Positions 7,372 to 10,770 of a DNA stretch of 10,770 bases are shown one piece after another. The notes below the pieces were generated by a model. That model worked only from the letters and a program-made list of their open reading frames with translations, did not search any database and had not been told where the DNA came from. The stretch is from Gammaproteobacteria bacterium (GTDB taxonomy: Bacteria > Pseudomonadota > Gammaproteobacteria > Steroidobacterales > Steroidobacteraceae): positions 1-10,770 of the forward strand of contig JASHVF010000126.1 in the NCBI GenBank assembly GCA_030039615.1, in the 5' to 3' direction. The position numbers and the translations under genes are program-made. Every line of letters starts with the position of its first letter. Position 1 is the first letter of the stretch.

Positions 7372-7388
7372 ATGTTGCATTGCAGCAT
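7372..7388. promoter_or_regulatory. 17-bp imperfect palindrome upstream of the DUF971 gene
   Basis: ATGTTGCATTGCAGCAT pairs in 7 of 8 positions around a central base at 7380. It ends about 20 bases before the TATACT at 7409, so it covers the place where a -35 element would be expected. That position suits an operator or activator site. No known regulator consensus was recognised. Confidence 0.33.
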
Positions 7389-7406
7389 CGCCTCCCTCGC
7401 GCGCCC

Positions 7407-7419
7407 TCTATACTCGGCG
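7407..7419 (+). promoter_or_regulatory. Candidate promoter (-10) of the DUF971 gene
   Basis: TCTATACTCGGCG includes TATACT (7409-7414). A start about seven bases downstream falls near 7421, only some five bases before the ATG at 7426, so the message would be nearly leaderless; consistently, no Shine-Dalgarno is seen there. There is no clear -35 at standard spacing (TTGCAG at 7380 is 23 bases away). Confidence 0.4.
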
Positions 7420-7425
7420 CAGCCC

Positions 7426-7773
7426 ATGGCTGACCCCATCGCCACCGAGATCCGGCTGCGGCGCGCCTCGCGCGTGCTCGAGGTGAGCTTCGCCGACGGC
7501 AGCCGCTTCGAGCTGCCGTTCGAGTACCTGCGCGTGCACTCGCCGTCGGCCGAAGTGAAGGGTCACGGCCCGGGACAGGCAGTGCTGGTGCTCGGCAAGG
7601 AGAACGTCGGCATCAGTGCCGTGGAGCCCGTGGGGCAGTACGCCGTGAAGCTGGTCTTCGACGACGGCCACGACACCGGGCTCTATACGTGGAAGTATCT
7701 GCACGAGCTCGGCCGCGAGCGCGCGAGCAACTGGGCGCGCTACCAGGAGCGGCGCGCGCGGGCCGCGAAGTAG
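7426..7773 (+). CDS. DUF971 (gamma-butyrobetaine hydroxylase N-terminal-like) family protein
   Basis: A 115-residue protein consisting of one DUF971 domain, the fold also found at the N-terminus of gamma-butyrobetaine hydroxylases and fused to some Mrp-type proteins. Family features seen are the paired strands RRASRVLEVSFADGSRFELP (12-31), the block EYLRVHSPSAEV (33-44), and the C-terminal signature YAVKLVFDDGHDTGLYTWKYLHEL (72-95). No hydroxylase catalytic domain is attached. The same frame is open back to an ATG at 7363, but that adds 21 residues unlike the family and would include the likely promoter, so the ATG at 7426 is preferred. Single-domain members are common near hslVU or ubiE in proteobacteria. 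The molecular function is not established; a link to iron-sulfur or ubiquinone biology is only suggested by context. Confidence 0.88.
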   Translation: MADPIATEIRLRRASRVLEVSFADGSRFELPFEYLRVHSPSAEVKGHGPGQAVLVLGKENVGISAVEPVGQYAVKLVFDDGHDTGLYTWKYLHELGRERASNWARYQERRARAAK

Positions 7774-7800
7774 CGCCGCGCGGCGCGCCCCGAAAAGCAA

Positions 7801-7832
7801 AGCGGGCCGGACATCGCTGCCCGGCCCGCGCT
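7801..7832 (+). terminator. GC-rich hairpin, probable terminator after the DUF971 gene
   Basis: GCGGGCCGG (7802-7810) and CCGGCCCGC (7821-7829) make a perfect 9-bp stem with a 10-base loop, 28 bases after the DUF971 stop. It is preceded by an A-rich tract (GAAAAGCAAAG) but followed only by CTCTTGC, so the T-run is weak in the plus direction and better in the minus direction. It may therefore also stop antisense transcription. Confidence 0.55.
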
Positions 7833-7924
7833 CTTGCAAGACCCCCCTGAACGGTCGCGATTCTAGCGCATCGCGCGCGGGAAGATGCAAGGACTGCTTG
7901 CGCGAAGTGTTAAGTCCGATCGAC

Positions 7925-7930
7925 TAGAAT
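7925..7930 (+). promoter_or_regulatory. Weak candidate -10 for the ubiE-ubiJ-ubiB unit
   Basis: TAGAAT stands 28 bases before the ubiE start, downstream of the hairpin, so a leader of about 22 bases would result. The best -35-like sequence, TTGCGC at 7898, is 21 bases away, which is too far for a standard promoter. The rest of the 185-base gap (7774-7958) holds only the hairpin. Confidence 0.3.
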
Positions 7931-7958
7931 GCGTCTCAGCACCTGTTGCGCGCGAGCC

Positions 7959-8705
7959 ATGGCAGAAGAGCGCTCCACCGACTTCGGCTTCCAGCGCGTA
8001 CCGCTTACGGACAAGGCGCGCCGCGTGCGCGGCGTGTTCGACTCGGTAGCGCACCGCTACGACCTCATGAACGACCTGATGTCGGCGGGCACGCATCGCC
8101 TGTGGAAGCGTTTCGCGCTGGCGCTGGCGAACCTGCACCCGGGGCAGCGCGCGCTCGACGTGGCGGGCGGCAGCGGCGACCTGGCGGCGGGACTCGCGCG
8201 ACAGGTGGGCGAGCGCGGCCTGGTGGTGCTCACCGACATCAACGCGGCGATGCTCGGGCGCGGGCGCGACCGGCTGATCGACGCCGGCATGGCGAACGTC
8301 GCCTGCGTGCAGGCCGACGCCGAGCGGCTGCCGTTTGCGGACGGCACCTTCGATGCCGTCACCATCGGCTTTGGGCTGCGCAACGTGACCGACAAGATGG
8401 CGGCGCTCGCCTCGATGCGTCGCACGCTCAAGCCCGGCGGGCAGCTGCTGGTGCTCGAGTTCTCCCAGCCGCAGCTGCCCGGCCTGAAGAGGCTCTACGA
8501 TGCCTACTCGTTCCGCGTACTGCCGCTTCTCGGCCGCTACGTGGCCGGCGATGAGGCGAGCTACCGCTACCTCGCCGAGTCGATCCGTATGCATCCCGAC
8601 CAGGAGACGCTGCTCGCGATGATGCGCGCAGCGGGGCTCGAGGGCTGCCGCTACCACAATCTCTCCGGCGGCATCGTCGCCGTGCATCGCGGCTACCGGG
8701 CTTGA
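7959..8705 (+). CDS. ubiE: Ubiquinone/menaquinone biosynthesis C-methyltransferase UbiE
   Basis: A 248-residue class I SAM-dependent methyltransferase that adds the C-methyl group to the benzoquinol ring of ubiquinone precursors (and to demethylmenaquinol where that is made). Both family signatures are intact: YDLMNDLMSAGTHRLWK (34-50) and RYLAESIRMHPDQETL (203-218). The SAM-binding glycine loop is LDVAGGSGDLA (66-76), with the acidic residue Asp93 after the second strand, and FGLRNVTDK at 138-146. It aligns end to end with the E. coli enzyme (251 residues). The frame has an earlier ATG at 7929, but MAEERSTDFGF at 7959 matches the start of known UbiE proteins. It is first in an operon with ubiJ and ubiB. 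Identity is certain; whether it also serves menaquinone cannot be told here. Confidence 0.97.
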   Translation: MAEERSTDFGFQRVPLTDKARRVRGVFDSVAHRYDLMNDLMSAGTHRLWKRFALALANLHPGQRALDVAGGSGDLAAGLARQVGERGLVVLTDINAAMLGRGRDRLIDAGMANVACVQADAERLPFADGTFDAVTIGFGLRNVTDKMAALASMRRTLKPGGQLLVLEFSQPQLPGLKRLYDAYSFRVLPLLGRYVAGDEASYRYLAESIRMHPDQETLLAMMRAAGLEGCRYHNLSGGIVAVHRGYRA

Positions 8706-9310
8706 GCGTGCTCGAGGCGACGCTCGGCAAGCTCCTGAATCGCGGCCTGCCACGCTCGGGGCGCGCACGCGCGCTCACCGCCGAGCTCGCCGGACGGAGC
8801 CTCGCGCTCGAGCTTGAGGGCTTCGGCCGGCTGCGGCTCGAATCGAACGGCTCGACGCTCCGCGTCACGCCGGATGAGGCAGCGGCCGACGCGACGCTGC
8901 GCGCCGGTCCCCTCGCTCTGGCCGCGCTCGCGCTCGCAGACGCGCAGGCGGCGGTGCAGCGCGGCACCGTTACGTTCTCGGGGGATACCGAGACCGCCGC
9001 CGCTTTCCGCGAGCTGCTCGTGCTCCTCAGGCCCGATCCCGAGGAGGAGCTCTCGCTCGTGCTCGGCGACGTGGCGGCGCACCAGCTCGCGCGGCTGGCA
9101 CGCGCAGCCGCGGCCTGGGGCGGCAGCGCCGCCCGCGCCGCCTGGCGTAACGGCGCCGACTACCTCGCCCACGAGCGGGCGGATCTGGTGCCGCGCCACG
9201 AGGGGGAGCAGTTCCTGCGCGCGGTCGATGCGCTGCGCGAGGACCTCGACCGCCTCGAGGCGCGCCTCACGCTGCTCGCGCAGCGGCACGCCGCCGGCGC
9301 GGGAAGCTGA
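8702..9310 (+). CDS. ubiJ: Ubiquinone biosynthesis accessory factor UbiJ (SCP2 domain)
   Basis: A protein of about 200 residues with an N-terminal SCP2-like lipid-binding domain (residues ~25-110: SLALELEGFGRLRLE, DATLRAGPLALAAL, GTVTFSGDTETAAAF) and a helical C-terminus ending in a probable coiled coil (QFLRAVDALREDLDRLEARLT pattern). The block LGDVAAHQLARLARAA matches the conserved GDIAA region of E. coli UbiJ. UbiJ is known to bind the hydrophobic ubiquinone intermediates in the cytosolic Ubi complex together with UbiK. Sequence conservation is low outside these blocks and the protein is very Ala/Arg/Leu rich, but position between ubiE and ubiB supports the call. The start is either TTG at 8702, overlapping the ubiE stop by four bases, or GTG at 8708; neither has a clear ribosome site, which suggests translational coupling. 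Confidence 0.9.
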   Translation: MSVLEATLGKLLNRGLPRSGRARALTAELAGRSLALELEGFGRLRLESNGSTLRVTPDEAAADATLRAGPLALAALALADAQAAVQRGTVTFSGDTETAAAFRELLVLLRPDPEEELSLVLGDVAAHQLARLARAAAAWGGSAARAAWRNGADYLAHERADLVPRHEGEQFLRAVDALREDLDRLEARLTLLAQRHAAGAGS

Positions 9311-9313
9311 GCC

Positions 9314-10770
9314 GTGAAGCTGCGCGTGGTGCTGCGGCTCCTCGAGATCCAGCGCGTGCTGCTGCGCCACGGGCTCGACGAGTATGTCCGTGCCACTCAT
9401 CTATATAGGCCGCTGCGCTTCGTCCTCTACTGCTCGCCCGGCGTATGGCTCGAGCGGCGCCGTGCGGGTGCGCGCGGCGCGCGGCTGCGCCTGGCGCTCG
9501 AGGAGCTCGGGCCGATCTTCGTGAAGTTCGGCCAGGCGGTGTCGACGCGCCGCGATCTGCTGCCGCCCGACATCGCCGACGAGCTCGCCAGGCTCCAGGA
9601 CCGCGTGCCGCCCTTCGACGGACGCCTGGCGCGCGAGCGCATCGAGGCGAGCCTCGGGGCGCCGGTAGCCGCGCTCTTCGCCTCTTTCGAGGAGACGCCG
9701 CTCGCCGCCGCCTCCATCGCCCAGGTGCACGCCGCGCGGCTGCCGGACGGCAGGGAGGTGGTCGTCAAGGTGCTGCGCCCGGGGATGCGTGCCGTGATCG
9801 AGCGCGATCTCGAGGTGCTGGACGCACTCGCCGCGCTGGCCGAGCGCTACTGGAGCGAGGGCCGGCGGCTGCGGCCGAGCGAGCTGGTCGCCGAGTACCG
9901 CAAGACGGTGCTCGACGAGCTCGATCTGATGCGCGAGGCCGGCAACGCCTCGCAGCTGAAGCGCAACTTCGCCGGCTCGGAGCTGCTCTACGTACCGGAG
10001 GTGCACTGGGATTACTGCCGCGCCGACGTCATGGTGATGGAACGCATCCACGGCGTGCCGATCAGCGACATGGCGGCGCTGCGCGCCGCCGGCACCGACA
10101 TCGCGCAGCTCGCCGAGAACGGCGTGCGCATCTTCTTCACCCAGGTGTTCCGCCACAACTTCTTCCACGCCGACATGCACCCGGGCAACATCTTCGTGCT
10201 GCTCGGCAATCCGCGCCGGCCGCGCTATGCGGCGGTCGATTTCGGCATCGTCGGCACGCTCGATCCGCGCGACCAGCACTACCTCGCCGAGAACTTCCTC
10301 GCGGTGTTCGACCGCGACTACCGGCGCGTGGCGCAGCTGCACCTCGAGTCCGGCTGGGTGCCGGCGGGCACGCGCGTCGACGAGATGGAATCCGCGGTGC
10401 GCACGGTGCTCGAGCCGATCTTCGACCGGCCGCTGAAGGACATCTCCTTCGGACGCATCCTGCTGCGCCTGTTCGAGATCTCGCGGCGCTTCGACATGCA
10501 GATCCAGCCGCAGCTGCTGCTGCTGCAGAAGACGCTGCTCAACGTCGAGGGCTTAGGGAGAGAGCTCTACCCCGAGCTCGATATCTGGAGCACGGCGAGC
10601 CCCATCCTGCGCGCGTGGATGCGCGAGCGCAGCAGCTTCGGCGCGCTGCTGAAGAGCGTACGCGCCCACGCCCCGGAGATCCTCGAGGCGGTGCGCGGCA
10701 TCCCCGCGCTGCTCGCCGCTCAGCTGCGGCGCGCCCCCGACGCCGAGCGCGCGCCGGCGCCGGCGGTGGA
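9314..10770 (+). CDS. ubiB: Ubiquinone biosynthesis atypical kinase/ATPase UbiB, C-terminus cut off
   Basis: The first 485 residues of UbiB (E. coli UbiB has 546); the missing part should hold the C-terminal membrane helices. It belongs to the ADCK/COQ8 atypical kinase family, an ATPase needed for ubiquinone synthesis that is thought to help extract lipid precursors from the membrane. Seen are KFGQ (71-74) of the family's KxGQ motif, the Ala-rich nucleotide loop AAASIAQV (131-138) replacing a Gly-rich loop, the ATP lysine Lys152, the catalytic-loop-like HADMHPGN (285-292) and the metal-binding DFG (309-311; E. coli has DCG). The start is GTG at 9314, three bases after ubiJ, with GGGAAG eight bases upstream. 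No disruption is visible in the part present. Confidence 0.96.
   Translation, partial: MKLRVVLRLLEIQRVLLRHGLDEYVRATHLYRPLRFVLYCSPGVWLERRRAGARGARLRLALEELGPIFVKFGQAVSTRRDLLPPDIADELARLQDRVPPFDGRLARERIEASLGAPVAALFASFEETPLAAASIAQVHAARLPDGREVVVKVLRPGMRAVIERDLEVLDALAALAERYWSEGRRLRPSELVAEYRKTVLDELDLMREAGNASQLKRNFAGSELLYVPEVHWDYCRADVMVMERIHGVPISDMAALRAAGTDIAQLAENGVRIFFTQVFRHNFFHADMHPGNIFVLLGNPRRPRYAAVDFGIVGTLDPRDQHYLAENFLAVFDRDYRRVAQLHLESGWVPAGTRVDEMESAVRTVLEPIFDRPLKDISFGRILLRLFEISRRFDMQIQPQLLLLQKTLLNVEGLGRELYPELDIWSTASPILRAWMRERSSFGALLKSVRAHAPEILEAVRGIPALLAAQLRRAPDAERAPAPAV

Noticed and set aside
5450..7486. A 678-codon plus-strand frame opposite the flavoprotein gene.
   Set aside because: It is a shadow of a conserved enzyme with low-complexity composition; it also runs through the divergent promoter region.

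Overview
The window is about 10.8 kb of very GC-rich DNA, densely coded, with short gaps and no stretch over 300 bases lacking a gene. The run DUF971 - ubiE - ubiJ - ubiB is a typical proteobacterial arrangement, and the presence of ubiJ between ubiE and ubiB points to a high-GC gammaproteobacterium or close relative that uses ubiquinone. No tRNA, rRNA, insertion sequence, CRISPR array or phage gene was seen.

Region 1 (1-2426). A membrane sensor gene runs off the left edge on the minus strand. Divergent from it is a two-gene unit on the plus strand: an exported cupredoxin-type protein (commonly labelled 'methylamine utilization protein') with visible type-1 copper ligands, then a predicted outer-membrane beta-barrel protein. 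No mau genes are visible, so the methylamine label is unsupported here. The set could be an envelope copper/redox module with its own sensor, but that is inference.

Region 2 (2457-7213, minus strand). Three tightly packed genes encode, in order of transcription, an NAD(P)H-type iron-sulfur flavoprotein with fused ferredoxin domains, a fused gamma-alpha subunit and a beta subunit of a 2-oxoacid:ferredoxin oxidoreductase. Together they look like a complete 2-oxoacid dehydrogenating system that passes electrons to NAD(P) or a ferredoxin, comparable to the 2-oxoglutarate:NADP+ oxidoreductase described from Azoarcus.

Region 3 (7214-10770, plus strand). A 212-bp divergent intergenic region carries two nearly identical -10 segments in opposite orientation plus two dyad symmetries. 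It is followed by a small DUF971 gene, a GC-rich hairpin, and the ubiquinone genes ubiE (C-methyltransferase), ubiJ (lipid-binding accessory factor) and ubiB (atypical kinase/ATPase, cut off by the right edge). The ubi genes overlap or nearly touch and are probably cotranscribed.

Regions 2 and 3 are mostly recognisable core or central metabolism. The least explained parts are the cupredoxin/barrel/sensor cluster and the symmetric divergent promoter region.
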